DNA of 64,000 nt from Chaetoderma sp. LZ-2023a (Eukaryota > Mollusca > Caudofoveata > Chaetodermatida > Chaetodermatidae): the NCBI GenBank assembly GCA_034401795.1, contig CM067360.1, positions 125,698,883 to 125,762,882 of the forward strand. Reading direction: 5' to 3'. This document shows positions 1-11,821 of the stretch, piece by piece. Position 1 is the first letter of the stretch. Each line of letters opens with the position of its first letter. The notes beneath the pieces are model-generated. The model saw nothing but the letters and a program-made list of their open reading frames with translations, had not been told where the DNA came from and did not search any database. A program made the translations under genes and the position numbers.

Positions 1-154
1 TGCGCGGTGGTGGGGCTGGCATCCGCCAGACTACGCTCTGACTCCCTGCCCAGTAGGGGCACCTAACTGTTTTAATCTGAGTGTTTATTGAGTGAAAGCC
101 AATATTTAGCAATATCAAAAGTATTAGGGAGGTAAGTATACTCTTGAAGTGAAA
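1..154 (-). mobile_element. DIRS element terminus (gag-side inverted terminal repeat), body outside window
   Basis: The first 154 bases match the gag-side terminal repeat of the DIRS elements further right (for example 26486-26651): the same run through cccagtaggggcaccta, the A+T-rich middle, then ttagggaggtaagtat and the outer end cttgaagtgaaa. The orientation places the element body to the left of the window, on the minus strand like the others. Only the end is visible, so coding content is unknown. Confidence 0.85.
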
Positions 155-478
155 TACTAAGGAGGATTTGGGGATTGTGTTTACAATTAAATGTGGTGGT
201 TGAATCTGATTTATGGGCATTAACAACTTTGAGTTGTGCAAGAAAACGTACAACAAATCATAGTCTTAAACAACACAGTAAGTTCGTTTTTATTGAACAC
301 ACAATACATTAGGTATATTTTTTTAAAGTAAAAACATGCACAAATAAATATACACACACGATAATATAATCGATAATTAAGCACACGCAAAGTTACCAGT
401 TTCTGTTACACTTTTTTACTGCGTCCCTCGTGCATCCTCGGGAACGCAGAGGGTTAATTTTTATGGGCAACTCTGCGT
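155..478. other. Unassigned AT-rich spacer with a small hairpin
   Basis: No coding region is supported. It has no counterpart in the second copy of the large TIR element at 48.8-57.5 kb, which otherwise matches the sequence to the right of about 478. Around 419-452 there is a short GC-rich imperfect hairpin (ctgcgtccctcg / ctcgggaacgcag) next to a TTAA, possibly the end of another TTAA-flanked MITE. Confidence 0.4.
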
Positions 479-1144
479 GACTCAGTGAGTGGTCAAAACT
501 GGCCTCTGAAATCAAATTGTCTTGAGAAATGACCATATGCAGGCCAAGAGACTATTTTAAGATTTTACCACTGGAATAACTGGCTTGATAACCAAGCTAG
601 TCATTACAGTTCTAAATGTTAAAAAATTGCCATGGCTTGCAAATGGGCATTTATTAACCATTTAATGGTCAAATCAGCCATAAGCAGCCTCTGCAGTGTT
701 CCTGAGAAATGCCCTCTTGCTGACTAAGAAAATACTATTTTTGAAAATTTATCACTGGAATGACTGGCTCCCAGAATACTCTTGATCAGCAAATTGACAT
801 TTTATGAGACAATTGGAATTTTCTCGACCAAATTTACCCATTAAAGGGTTCAGCAGAAATTTACATTTTCTTGACAAATATTGGACAGTAAAGGGTTGTA
901 AAGCTGGAGCTTTACTTACCTTTAACTACCTTGTTCCACTGTTCACAGTCGGGAAAAATTCTCAATCCTTGTTCCACTGAAGATCAAAGAAATGATGAAA
1001 ACACCATACAACCTTTACTTACATACAGTAAATAAGTCAAACCAGGTCATTTTGGATTTGATTAAATTGTTTATTCATTCACTTAAAAAAGTTTAATGCT
1101 ATTGTTATTGAATGCTGCCATATTGATATAATGCAGAGTTTGCT

Positions 1145-1395
1145 CAAACAATCACCAACACAGACAGTAGCGCAAACCACCACTGATTACCAGCATGAGC
1201 AATATTATATAGGACCAAGATTAAGCTTACTTTACGGTTGATTTTGAGATTTGTATTGTTATCGATGACCAATAACAATACAAGTCCAGTCTCTAGAACA
1301 ACAGTAAACTATCTTGGTCCTATATAATATTGCCCATGCTGGTAATCAGCGGTGTTTTATGGTTATGCTACTGTCTGTGTTGATGAATGATGTTG
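1145..1395. repeat. Palindromic (fold-back) repeat
   Basis: Two arms of about 70 bp face each other: one holds cagacagtagc then agcaatattatataggacc near 1160-1220, the other ggtcctatataatattgc then gctactgtctg near 1317-1378. The same palindrome is at about 52985-53235. A 67-68-codon ORF over one arm is similar in both copies only because the element is duplicated. Confidence 0.75.
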
Positions 1396-2046
1396 CTGGT
1401 CACAGGTCATATATTACTGATAGCAGTGGTCTTTCAAATTTTTGTCCTACTGTTCCAGATTTTGTACGTTTATTTTTGCAACATTTGTTTGTGGTCTGGC
1501 TATGTTTCAACAGTAGCTAAAATAGAAAGTGAAACAAATATGATTACACAGGGAGTTATAAGCATTACATAATGGACCTTTCCATTTTATCCATCAATCA
1601 TGATGTCATAATCAACTACATGATGCATAAGGATGACAACATAATCAATGACATAATGAATGACGTAGATAAGTTCGTCAATCTTCACAGACACTTAATT
1701 GATGACGGACTATATGTATTCTATTTAACCCTTTAATGGACAAATTTGGTGAAGAATATTTTAATATCCACTTATTGAATGTCCAATTAGAGGCCATAAC
1801 AGAGGCCAGTTTTTGTCGGCATGACCATTAAAGGGTTAATAAAAATGATGTCGAATATTTTAAAACTAATTTGACTGGGAGTTGTTGCTATCATATCAAC
1901 AGCTTACATGTATAGTTTTCAGGAATTTGAGATTCAGAGAGTACAGAAATCGATCCCAATGCAGGTAAAGCTTGGGTGGAGCTTAGCTAGAGATGGGCGG
2001 GGCATAGCTAAAACTGGATTCCTCCATTGGGCAAAACTATAAGTAA

Positions 2047-2250
2047 GACTGAGCGGTGGTAGTGAACACCTGACCTAGCACTGTAATAGTAGCATGACAA
2101 AATAGCATTCTATCTGTGTGGGTACAAGTACATTATGTAATAAATTATTAAAAAGTGTACCAACATAAATACTGATAGAATGCTCCATGTATTTTGACAT
2201 CATGATACTGGTGCACTGCCCAGTCAAGTGTTTACTACCACCATTCAGTC
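2047..2250. repeat. Palindromic MITE with about 90-bp arms
   Basis: The left arm starts gactgagcggtggtagtgaa and the right arm ends ttcactaccacc-like then attcagtc; the arms are imperfect reverse complements through tagcattctatc / gatagaatgct toward the centre. It lies in the segment of copy 1 that copy 2 lacks. Confidence 0.75.
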
Positions 2251-3944
2251 TCACGCCACAATAATAAATTAGCTACTATAATCTCACTCTGTCTGAGTAC
2301 GGCGTACATTGCTGATAGTGATATTCACTATACCACCACGTACCTCACCGATAATATTTGTTAGAATAAACCAGCACGATTATAATCATGCCAGTTTATT
2401 CATTCATTTTGTTGGGTGACATGCATGATGGTACAGTGGTACCTGATAAGCATGCTGGGTTATTCATTAATTTTTCTGGGTGGCATGCATGGTGGTTACA
2501 ACTCCGGTGATGTGAAGTTTGAAAGAAAAAATTCTATGGAAACTAGTAAAAAAATATTTAAATTTCATAAACAACAAAACAGCCCTTAAGCCTATTTATA
2601 CCTGGAAATGCCTCAGCTGCTCTCGGAGAGCATCTAGACTTCAAAGTTTTCCGGTAGAGAGTTGGTGTTTCCAGGTGAGTGACTGCTGAGGACAGTGAAT
2701 CGTGCATGTCAGGAGGGTGAAAGACTGATTCAAGTCAGACCACCAATGACCGATAGGAAAATATCTATTTGCAGAACAAGAGACTATTTTTGAAAATTTA
2801 TGACTGGAATGACTGGCTCGGTTATCGTCATTCCAGTGATAAATTTTCAAAAATAGCCTTTTCTTGGTCTGCAAATAAATATTTCTCAACACCACTGCAG
2901 AAACCAGTTTTGGATGATATGAGCCGGGTTCTGCCGATCCGGTTGCTTAGTGGGGTGAACTGTCCCACTTCCTCAAGAAATCATGGGTCATTTTGACAAA
3001 TGTTGGATCAAGTACATACATGGAAGATATCTATGTCCTAAAATCCATTAGGCCAATGAACCATGTGTGAAGGTAATGATTGGATGGTGTGAATTTTAGA
3101 GCACTAAATGGTGCAAGGGCCCTGCCTCCGCAAAACCTTGCATGAGTGTTAAAGTGCTAAGTATATGATGTCATAATGAATTACATCATATGTAGGCTAA
3201 CGTAGCTAAATCTGTTGAACTTTTAAGAGTCAGTTGTACGAATTGTATGTCTACTATTTAGTAAACATTCTGTTGAATATTTAACAACAGACCCCAGTCA
3301 AATTACTTGAAATTAGTTTCAAAATATTCAACAGGTTAGCTGTATCTATAGTTACCATGAAATTTGGAATTCAGGATTCAAAGTACATACTGATCCCAAC
3401 ACACGGTCGCACGGGGCATAGCTAAAAGTGGATCCATCCATTAGAAAATCTAAATTTCTGTTTTATCCTCATGCCAATTCCAGCTTTTGCTATATTTAAC
3501 CCTTTCACCGACAGGCCCTGAAAACAATGTGGCATGTTAAATGATGGTGGTAGCCTAATTTCTCAATCCAAAAGAAAATCGAATTTTAGTATGATGACGT
3601 TGAATTAGTTACCTACCTACTTTTAACATCTCCTCGAGTCTTTTCTTTATCTCCTTGTTTTGAAAAAATTTGGATACATTTGTGTCCATCCATTCAACAT
3701 GCTATCTCCTCCCAGTTGGGTGGAATTCAACCAAATTTGGTATGTGGGTTATCCATATGATTGTGGATTGGCTGACAACATTTATTTTATCTAGTCAGAG
3801 ATTGGGGTCTTCCAGATTTATCTAGATTTCCCATAGTCCTGCCCACACTCTCGCACATCATTTGACACCCTCTCAATAGTTTTAAATTAAGCCAGATGAG
3901 CCACTACATTTAGATAGGACTAGTGATTACTAGATTCTACTATA

Positions 3945-4081
3945 GCCCTTTTAAATTTTACCACTGAAATGACTGGCTCAATTATCAAGCCAGTCATTCT
4001 CCTGGTAAATTTCCAAAAATAGTCATCTTGCTCCGCTCACAATAGCGGAATTTCTTTACCACCTTGACCATTAAAGGGTTG
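3945..4081. repeat. Partial M1-type MITE (gactggctc palindrome)
   Basis: It has the family's central palindrome (accactgaaatgactggctc and its complement), then the right terminus ttgaccattaaagggtt. The left terminus is not recognisable. The equivalent position in copy 2 is about 51150-51310. Confidence 0.65.
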
Positions 4082-4434
4082 ACATGTCAAATTGTTACCA
4101 TTGGGTTGGTCAGTTACAAGTACTAGCCCTGGTCAATTTCTGCTAACCTCACACTCATGTTAATTTTAACCCCTGCTCTCACAGATCATTTCCCCTTATG
4201 ACCTCCAGATTTTTCACAGTGATCCACGCCAGTCTCTGTGTAATGCAACTCCTCCGAAAGTAGTGGATGGAATTCAAACAAATGTTGTAGGTTACTATAG
4301 AGTGCAAGAGGCCATTTTTATCTCAACTACGGAGTAAAATGAGCTATTGTGATACCATCCACGTCACCCGGCGGCGTCTAATTTGCTTTTAGCTCAACTT
4401 TTCTGTTTATATCTCATGTTTGGTTGTTTATAAT

Positions 4435-4633
4435 GACACGGCATCACACAATGATGTTCTGGCCAAAAGGTCAAAATCACTGATATGCATGGCAACCATT
4501 TGCTGTCCGCCATCCATCCGTCAACTTATGTTTAAAAACATAAGTTGACGGATGGACGGTGGACAGCAGATGGTTGCCATGCGTTCAGTGATTTTGACCT
4601 TTTGGCCAGAACATCATTGTGTGATGCCGTGTC
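4435..4633. repeat. Near-perfect 199-bp palindrome
   Basis: The arms run from gacacggcatcacacaatga to its complement tcattgtgtgatgccgtgtc and meet at aacttatgtttaaaaacata. Only a few mismatches separate the two roughly 98-bp arms. The same palindrome is at 50566-50765. Such a hairpin is typical of a fold-back element or MITE; no ORF is present. Confidence 0.85.
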
Positions 4634-5090
4634 TCATACATACATTAACAGCTCGGCGGATTTCAAACTAATTTGGCTGGAAGGACCCTAATGCTTTCGG
4701 CTTCCGAACCTGCATACAGAATTTTGATTGGTCAATTTTTGTGTGAAAATCTTTGACTGTATGAAAAATTTAGCGGAAATTGTCAAAACGCTACTCCTTA
4801 ACCGCTTGACAGATTGCAACCCTAGTTGGCTGGACATAAATCGCCGAAATGCATATTCTCCATGACCGCTTGGGGTGGATTATATCCAAATTTGGCAGAA
4901 GGATTCTGTGGTAGTTGGCTCTAGAACTTCTATTCAGAATTTTTTTTCATAATTCTGTGCTTAGCAACAACCGTCATCAGATGAGATATTTTGACAGTTC
5001 GCCTCTATGTCCGCCTCATCTCAAAAGAAAAATAGGAAGTGGAAATTAGATAAAGGTATACAGGCAACCTGCTGAATATTTTGAAGTTTT

Positions 5091-5115
5091 GATAGATAGA
5101 TAGATAGATAGATAG
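5091..5115. repeat. (GATA)n microsatellite
   Basis: About six uninterrupted gata units. The complementary tract is at the homologous place in copy 2 (about 50085-50104). Confidence 0.9.
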
Positions 5116-6472
5116 GTATGTACATACTCAGTATATTTTATAGGCAGCCTTTTTTTACATAGTAGCGGCCTTCTCTGCTGACAGCCCTTATTGCCATACA
5201 CCGTCCAGGATACCGTTACAGGCTCTTGGCCCCCTTGTTGATAAGCCTTCTAAATTTATTTTATGTTTGAAGTCAATCATCAGAGTTCATTGCTGTCATG
5301 AAGTCGAGATTCATGGTTGCATTGCAGCCACATTTCTGGTATTACATTTGGCTCCTCCCCTGGGGTAGTGAACATGGTCGATTGCTATGACACGCCATCG
5401 ACCAAACAATCTAGTTATCACTTACTTTCCATCGTAAGATAGATCCAGGTTATCAGAGATTGTAACCCACAGCCTATAATTTTTCTTTGGATCACTTCCA
5501 GGGTTGTTAAATCTTAATGTATGATCACACAACCTCCTTTATTAAAATTTTAGCAAAATCTGACCAGTTTGTTTCCGATATATCCATAGATTAAAATTTG
5601 TACCCAATCTGGATCCAACTTGGTTTTTGTCCAGATCACAGCCAAAGTCTGGAAATCCTTGTTTAGGTTATGTTACTTTTTTACTGTCGTCTAATAATAC
5701 ACAACTGTCAAAGCGTCATGACATTAGTTCAACCAATCAGATTTGCCATTGATGGCTTTTCTAACAATATCTCTGCCAATCAAAGATAACGAGGTTAAAT
5801 ATATACGCGATGACGTCATCAGAATGGAATGGTGTTCCAGTTCAAGACGATTGTCCATTCGGCATTAGATATATCAAGATTTTCACTATAAAAATGCAGA
5901 AATTAGACGAATCCCGCGAAGAAACACTAAATTAAATACATCTTCTGATAAATCCAGCCACAAATTGACGTAAATAAGTTAAAATCTGTTGTACGAATCG
6001 CTCAAAGTTTGCTAAGCACGCGAGATACATGTACAGAGAAAACATGTACTGATAAGCGGGTCTGCCTAGACTAGGAACCGAGTACCCGGTTGCTTCTAGC
6101 CATAGGACTCGTCGAAAGAACTGGAGAACCGCGGTTGGAATTGATGGCGCGTTTAATTTATCTTAAAATTTTCAAACGCTACCAAACGCGTAGGGCAAAA
6201 AGTTAAACCCGTCATTCAAAATGTCAAGCTCGTAGTGTCAAAATTCTAACCCGTCAAGATAAAATTCAAGATGCGTATTGAGATTTTACCAAACGCGCTG
6301 TGTCTAAGCAAATCACTACGAGAAAATGACGGGAAAATGACGCCATACAGACGCGTTTTAAACGAGCTTTAGGATGCGTTTAAGTAAAGCTAACTAAGAT
6401 CTGTACTGTAGCTGCAAGCAAACTCAAAATTGAGAATCTCTTTATGAATAAATCCAAAACAGGGTTCACCCA

Positions 6473-6872
6473 CTAATACCTATCTACACAGCATGAAACT
6501 AAAGAAAATGACGATCCATTTCGTGGCGGCGAACCATGGAGGAAAAGTACAATCCTGGGCTCACTGCTTTGCAGTACTGCTGACATTGCTGCACGCTGCA
6601 TCATGGGGAACATAGCTTTCCAGTCCTTCCGGAAGCAATGGATTCGTAGATCAAAGATGCCCTTGATAAAAAGGTTACGTTTATACAATGCAACCTGTAT
6701 ATCCTTGATGCTGTACAACTGTAAAAGCTGGGCAGTTCCAAAAGCAGCTCTAGACAAACTCGATGCCTGCCCACTCAAACACCTACATGTACACACCGTC
6801 ACTGGACACAGATGGCCAGAAAGTATAATTTCCAACGATGCACTATACAAGATGTGTAATACGTCACTTCTG
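6473..6872 (+). pseudogene. LINE reverse-transcriptase C-terminal fragment (5' part, interrupted by DIRS C)
   Basis: A single open frame reads GEPWRKSTILGSLLCSTADI, then IMGNIAFQSFRKQWIRR, then LMLYNCKSWAVPK and LDACPLKHL. This succession (W(R/K)K.K.LGSLL...DI, AF...W, LYN...W, LD....) is the post-catalytic end of many animal non-LTR retrotransposon polymerases. The catalytic YxDD part is absent, so this is a 5'-truncated insertion, as is usual for LINEs. The frame continues on the other side of DIRS element C at 15650, so C landed inside this LINE remnant. The clade (RTE, Jockey or CR1) is not decided. Confidence 0.75.
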
Positions 6873-6990
6873 TTAAACAAAATCACGGATTTCTTTTTTC
6901 ACAAGACAGTAGTTATGTAGTACATGTAGTAGGCATGTAGACAGGTGACAGTCAGCCGGATGCCGGCACCAACCTTGCGCATACACAGAC

Positions 6991-8095
6991 TAGGCTTGCG
7001 CGATTTTTCGATTTAATCGTGAAGTTCGATTTATTTTTAAATTCACGATTTTTACGATGTAATTGAGGATATATCGGAAAATCGTCAAAAATTTCATGTT
7101 TTTACAAAATCTGAAGTGTGTACTTTTCCGTCGCATTATATCAGTACATGAGTACACTTATAATCGATTCACGCCTGTGTTCATTGTGTGCATATCCCGC
7201 CGTGCCATGCATGTGTCGAATAATTACGAATCACAACACAAAGCGCTACATTAAACAAGCCGACAATAGCGAGGTAACACCCTTGTCATTGAGAAAACCA
7301 GCTAGTTACTCCGGCGAATCACCATATAATTTTAATACCCTGAGTATGTCAAGTATATACAGTTTCAGAGTGTTAGGCAATCAGTGAACATAATTCTGTT
7401 TAATTCTAGAGTTAGCAATTTCAGACGGCCTAATAATTTTTCCTTTTTGATTCGGTTGTCATGTCAAATTAAAGAAAATAAAGCAACAGCATTCCAGATT
7501 GTTTGATTTTGAACTGTGCGTTCTATTGATTACTCTTAAATGTAAATCGTACATTCTGAAAGCAACTATAAACCGCCCTATAGGACGAGTTTACGCCGTT
7601 ACACTAGTACCTACTCAAAGCTTCCGTCCTATGTATGTGAATTGCGCAGTATCCCCCGCGCTACTAATATTAGCGTCTTTGCGTTACTCCGGTTATTACC
7701 TAAACTCGTCCTACAAAGGGAGGCTATAAGCCGAAGCATCACGTAATTTTTTTTTTTTCTCGGCGACATTTTATCTCAAATTTTGATGAATTAAATAATG
7801 TTTATTAAACTATACACAATATTGAGGCGGTCCCAATTAATAATTTCACGCCCGCGATGATGTATATAAGATATACATTAAGCATAGACGTAAGATGGTA
7901 AGAATTCGTCGCATGAACATCATCATGTGTTCTAATTTCGTGCTATTTTTATATGATTTATTTAAACTTTCTAGAAACGAGTCACGTTAACCCGGTTTAT
8001 ACTTTTGGGAATTTGGACCTACCATTTAATCGAAAATCGCGATTTTTTTCATAAAATCGATCGCGATGTTTCAAATCGAAAATCGCGCAAGCCTA
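6991..8095. mobile_element. hAT-like non-autonomous DNA transposon with 8-bp target duplication
   Basis: The ends are inverted repeats beginning taggcttgcgcgatttt and continuing cgattt (about 23 bp with one length difference). The flanks are a perfect 8-bp direct repeat, acacagac, at 6983-6990 and 8096-8103. Removing the element and one copy of the duplication restores the uninterrupted DIRS terminal sequence seen at 42780-42800. An 8-bp duplication with TIRs starting TAGG fits the hAT superfamily. The 1105-bp interior has no transposase. Its 7780-7930 portion resembles the interiors of the elements at 33.5-34.6 kb and 47.7-48.4 kb. Confidence 0.85.
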
Positions 8096-8191
8096 ACACA
8101 GACTGCCACTGCCTCAGCTTGACTATTGGCCGACCCATGCAACTTAAAAGCCTGACCACCAAGTCTCTGTGGGGTGGAGAGGTCAGGTCTG

Positions 8192-8298
8192 TGTTAGGGA
8201 GGTAAGTATAACTACTCTCTCGTGAAAAAAGAAATCCGTGATTTCATTTATTTCACTTCAAGAGATATACTTACCTCCCTAACACTCTAGGATATTGC
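8192..8298 (-). repeat. Internal complementary region (ICR) of DIRS C
   Basis: The first half (8192-8250) is the reverse complement of the element's recombinase-side end. The second half (8251-8298, starting tttcacttcaagagatatac) is the reverse complement of its gag-side end. The ICR is the template proposed for joining the two ends into a circle in the DIRS-1 replication model. Confidence 0.75.
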
Positions 8299-8734
8299 CA
8301 GAATTTGTAACAGAATTTGTCGGGACGGCGGCGAGGTCAAAAGACCAGCTCATCCCTTGCGTGTTTTGCGCATGAAGCACTAGCATCTGAAATTGTGTGA
8401 GACACACAATCAGGCAATGATTTGAACATCGGATAACACACCCGATGGTGCGAGTAATGACCGTATGTCAAATGCGCTCCCCCCCTCCTTTTGGGAAAGG
8501 AGAAGCTATGACCTCAATGTCCCATACGCTCTCTAAATACTGGTGATAAGTACTACAGGACAAGAGACGAGACTTCATTTCATATACTCTTAATAAATGA
8601 ACCACATAATACAGAGGTATCATTACATTCTTATTAAGTAAGGGTAATACATCGTGACAATAAATTATGTAACAACAAAAGGCAGTACTGACCGTATGCA
8701 TGTAAGCTGTATCCATCTAGTCCACATCAGTGAA

Positions 8735-9850
8735 CGGAGCTACCGACATAATGTCATCCACCGACACCCCGTTAAACAGGGCGGTGGACGCCACTATGCC
8801 ACGGACACTGTGAGCCTTAGCTAAGTCAACTTGTTTACCAGTGGCGGATTTGTGTCAAAATTGAATACATTCCATAATCCACCTAGATATAGTGTATTTG
8901 GATGCCCTGCCATGGGGTTCAATATAAGACAACCATAACGAGGATGTGTCCATCCGCCATTCCTGTGTAAGTTGTTTGTACCTGTTTAATGCGTGGACTG
9001 GACACCATGCTTTGGAATCAGGATCAAACCTAGTCAAAGCTGGTAAAATAATTGGTTGACCGGGATATTTCAAAGACTGGTTCTTAGCCATGAAATTTAT
9101 CTTAGGTAGGAGCCTAAGGCCTTCCCCTGTAACCACATAACGGTCTGCCTCGGTGGATAAAGCATGAATCTCGCTTCTCCATCTTGCAGAGGCCGCAGCA
9201 ATTAGAAATACAGTTTTAAGTGTCAACATTTTCATAGAAATGGCACTTAGTGGTTCAAAGGGTTTATCTGCTAGAACGTGAAGTACTAGAGATAAACTCC
9301 AAGATGGAATCGCTGGTGGATTTCTCGGTCTTAGATTACCCATGCCTTCTATTAAAGTGCTCAATGGACAGACTTCGTCACTTCCCCTATCAGCCAAGCA
9401 AGGGATAATTGACATTAAAGCCGACTTGTAGCCAGCAATAGAGTTAGGCTTGAGGCTATAGGCATCATACAGGTGACAGAGGAAAGCGGCTACTACCTGA
9501 ATAGATGAATCCATTGGATTAACATCTGTGTTTGAGCACCATTCTGCAAATCTATTGATTTTATAGTTATATGCTCTAGAGGTTGACCCCCTTGTGGCTT
9601 TTGCCATAAACATGGCTGCTTGCTCAGAAAAGCCCTCCTTAACTTTAGATTCGTTGACAACATCCACGCAATCAATTGGAACATTGACGGGTTGTTGTGA
9701 ATGGACTTGCCCTGGAAAGTAATATTGTCCATCAGAGGCAGAGGAACCGGATTGCAGACCACAAGGTCCAGCAGATCCGTGTACCATGATCAGCGTGGTC
9801 AATTTGGGGCGATCAGAAGCACTTGGCATGCCTCCTGCTTGATTTTCTGA
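8735..9850 (-). pseudogene. Tyrosine recombinase of DIRS C (broken)
   Basis: The frame contains the N-terminal SAM-like part (SRAYNYKINRFAEWCS), the first catalytic region (SARWRSEIHAL, with one arginine of the usual RRR replaced by Trp) and, after a stop, HSVRG and DDIMSVA. The stop follows ECIQF. The W...HYLRD box with the nucleophilic tyrosine is deleted: DDIMSVA runs straight into unrelated residues. The enzyme cannot have been functional. The 3' UTR of the element follows from about 8300 to 8735 with no further gene. Confidence 0.85.
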
Positions 9851-11760
9851 AGAACTTTTGGAATCAGGATTGCTGGTGGGAATGTGTATGCATATATTCC
9901 CTCCCAACTGATAGCTAATGCATCTGTTGCATAAGCACTTGGATCTGGAATCGGAGACGTACGTCGTCATCTTCGCATTCGTGTTCGTTGCAAACAGATC
10001 TATGTTGGGTTTCCCCCTATGGTCGAACAGACGATCTGCCACACATTGATTTAGTTGCCATTCCGTAAGCAAAACACTCATCCTTCGGCTCAATGAGACT
10101 GCTAACAGATTTAGCCTTCCTGTAATGTGAACTGCCTTCAAGGTGATCATATGATCTAGACACCAGCAAAGCAGTTTCCAAGTCATCATACAGAGACTGG
10201 GCGACCTCGTTCCGCCCTGGCGGTTTATGTAAGTCACTACTGTTGAGTTGTCTGATCAAACTAGAATAATCTTACCCTGAAATTTCTTTAAGAAATGTTC
10301 CAGGCCCAGAACAAACGCTCGTAATTCCAGAAGATTTATATATTCCTGTGACTGATCCAGATTACAAAGCCCTGCTATTGTGGCTTCTTCCAGGCAAGGT
10401 TCCCCCTCCCATCCCTCCATTGATGCATCTGTGTACATCATTATTTGAGGGTGGGGAGGGGTTATCTTCAGTATTGGAAACATGAATACTGGTTACGGTA
10501 TCAATTTCCATACTGGTATACCTTTAATACCTGTATTATTACGATGGACAACATAGAGTGAGGCTCCAGTAGTACGATTCCATAGTCAACATATTTCCCA
10601 TACATACGAAGTAGGTCTATATCAGCGCTCCTGTAACAGTCGACACAAATTTCCACAATAAAACCAATAAATTATACGAATCCCAATATTAAACGCTAAA
10701 TATTAACTGTCTTCAGTTAAATCATATCTCAAAACGGCTGAAATTCAACCAAATCGTCCGCACAAATGATTTGAATTTGCCATGAAATTATAACTATTCC
10801 GTGTCGAGATCACGAGATACTGGTAACCAGTGGCAATCTCGTCCCAAATAAACTCGCCCATTGAAACTGCGAACAGCCACGACTGTTGATATTTGACTGA
10901 CAAATGTCATTGCTACGAGTCAGATGTTGGATATGCTGAATGTAAATATATGTTTTACTCATTTGGGTACTTTTGTACTTGTATTGATGTATATGCCAGA
11001 ATAATAAATAAACTGTCCACCAAAACGTGTGCCTTATACGACGAAATTGCAATGGGATGAAACCGCCAGGAATCGTGCAAATCTCCGCGCATTGGAACAA
11101 CCAAGCCATTAAAACATACTAAATTGACTATAATATGCTGAGAATACATATGCCCACGCTCGCTGAGCCTCGTTCTCATTACAGTAGCTTGTATCTGTGA
11201 GTTTTCAAAACTATCTCCAGATTTGCTGCAAGACTTTCCTGATTGTGTGCTTTTAACAGCCATTTGTCTATGTAAGTGTGGACTGCTATGCTTCTCCTGC
11301 GGAGGTATGCTGTTATTGCAAGAACTACCCTGGTGAAGATCCAATAAACCGTGGAAATTCCAAATGGTAAAACTTTGAATTCCCACTGTCTGGCCCTGGA
11401 ATGTGAATCTCAGGTACCGACGAAAACTCTTCGCAATTGGAATGTGGAAACAAGCATCCTTCAGATCTATTGACTCTGTCCACATTCCTTTCTTCAACAC
11501 CGCCAACACCTTTTTGACGGTTTCTATCTTGAAACTTGGTGTGTCTATGAACTTGTTCAATGACTTGAGGTTGAGAATTTGTCTCCACCCGCCATTGCTC
11601 TTTTTCACTAGAAACACGGTTGAATAGAAGCCCGGGCAATTTTGCGCCGGTTGAATTGCTCCTTTTTGTATGAGAGAATTTATCTCTTCCTCTATACACA
11701 ACCATTGATCGGGATCTCTTGGAATTTGAGTCCAGATCGGAACCAGAGACAGGTGCGATG
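9493..11760 (-). pseudogene. Reverse transcriptase-RNase H-MT region of DIRS C (broken)
   Basis: RT motifs are visible in pieces: GAIQPAQNCPGFYSTVFL and SIDLKDACFHIPIA, plus a degraded region where A has its FGISTAP motif. RNase H motifs MYTDASMEGW and LLELRAFVLGLEHFL follow. Frameshifts separate them. Between about 10467 and 11190 the sequence matching A's 22300-22680 (including the end of the YIDD-to-RNase H connection) is replaced by about 0.7 kb of unrelated AT-rich DNA with no recognised ORF. The RNase H tail has LLAVSLSRR in place of LLADSLSRR, losing the last catalytic Asp. Confidence 0.85.
10467..11190. other. Unrelated segment replacing part of the RT of DIRS C
   Basis: Homology to A stops at ggggaggggttatc and resumes near gtgagttttcaaaactatct. 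The interior begins with iterated tactggt/accttt-like words, has no supported ORF, and I find no clear terminal repeats. It may be a truncated insertion accompanied by a deletion of about 380 bp. Confidence 0.5.
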
Positions 11761-11821
11761 GTGGGCCTATCCCCGAGTTGGGCTGGTACCCGGCTGAAAG
11801 CCATCACAAGACTAAGCAGTC

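Larger units (their letters stand above)
479..6410 (-). mobile_element. Partial inverted copy (copy 1) of the large TA-flanked TIR element
   Basis: Read on the minus strand, this stretch is collinear with 48842-53910. The terminus at 6383-6410 ends ctgtactgta and is the reverse complement of the left end of the 48.8-kb element. The segment 5871-5990 matches about 49240-49390, and 1300-1480 matches about 52900-53070. Copy 1 carries about 770 bp (1803-2570) absent from copy 2, and lacks the part equivalent to 53911-57462, either deleted or lying beyond the DIRS terminus at 1-154. No transposase or other long ORF is present. Its small ORFs lie on internal palindromes and are not supported as genes. 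Confidence 0.8.

Noticed and set aside
1314-1572. 67-68-codon ORF conserved with 53070-52867
   Set aside because: Both sit on one arm of the same palindrome in two copies of a non-coding transposon; an additional frame is equally open.
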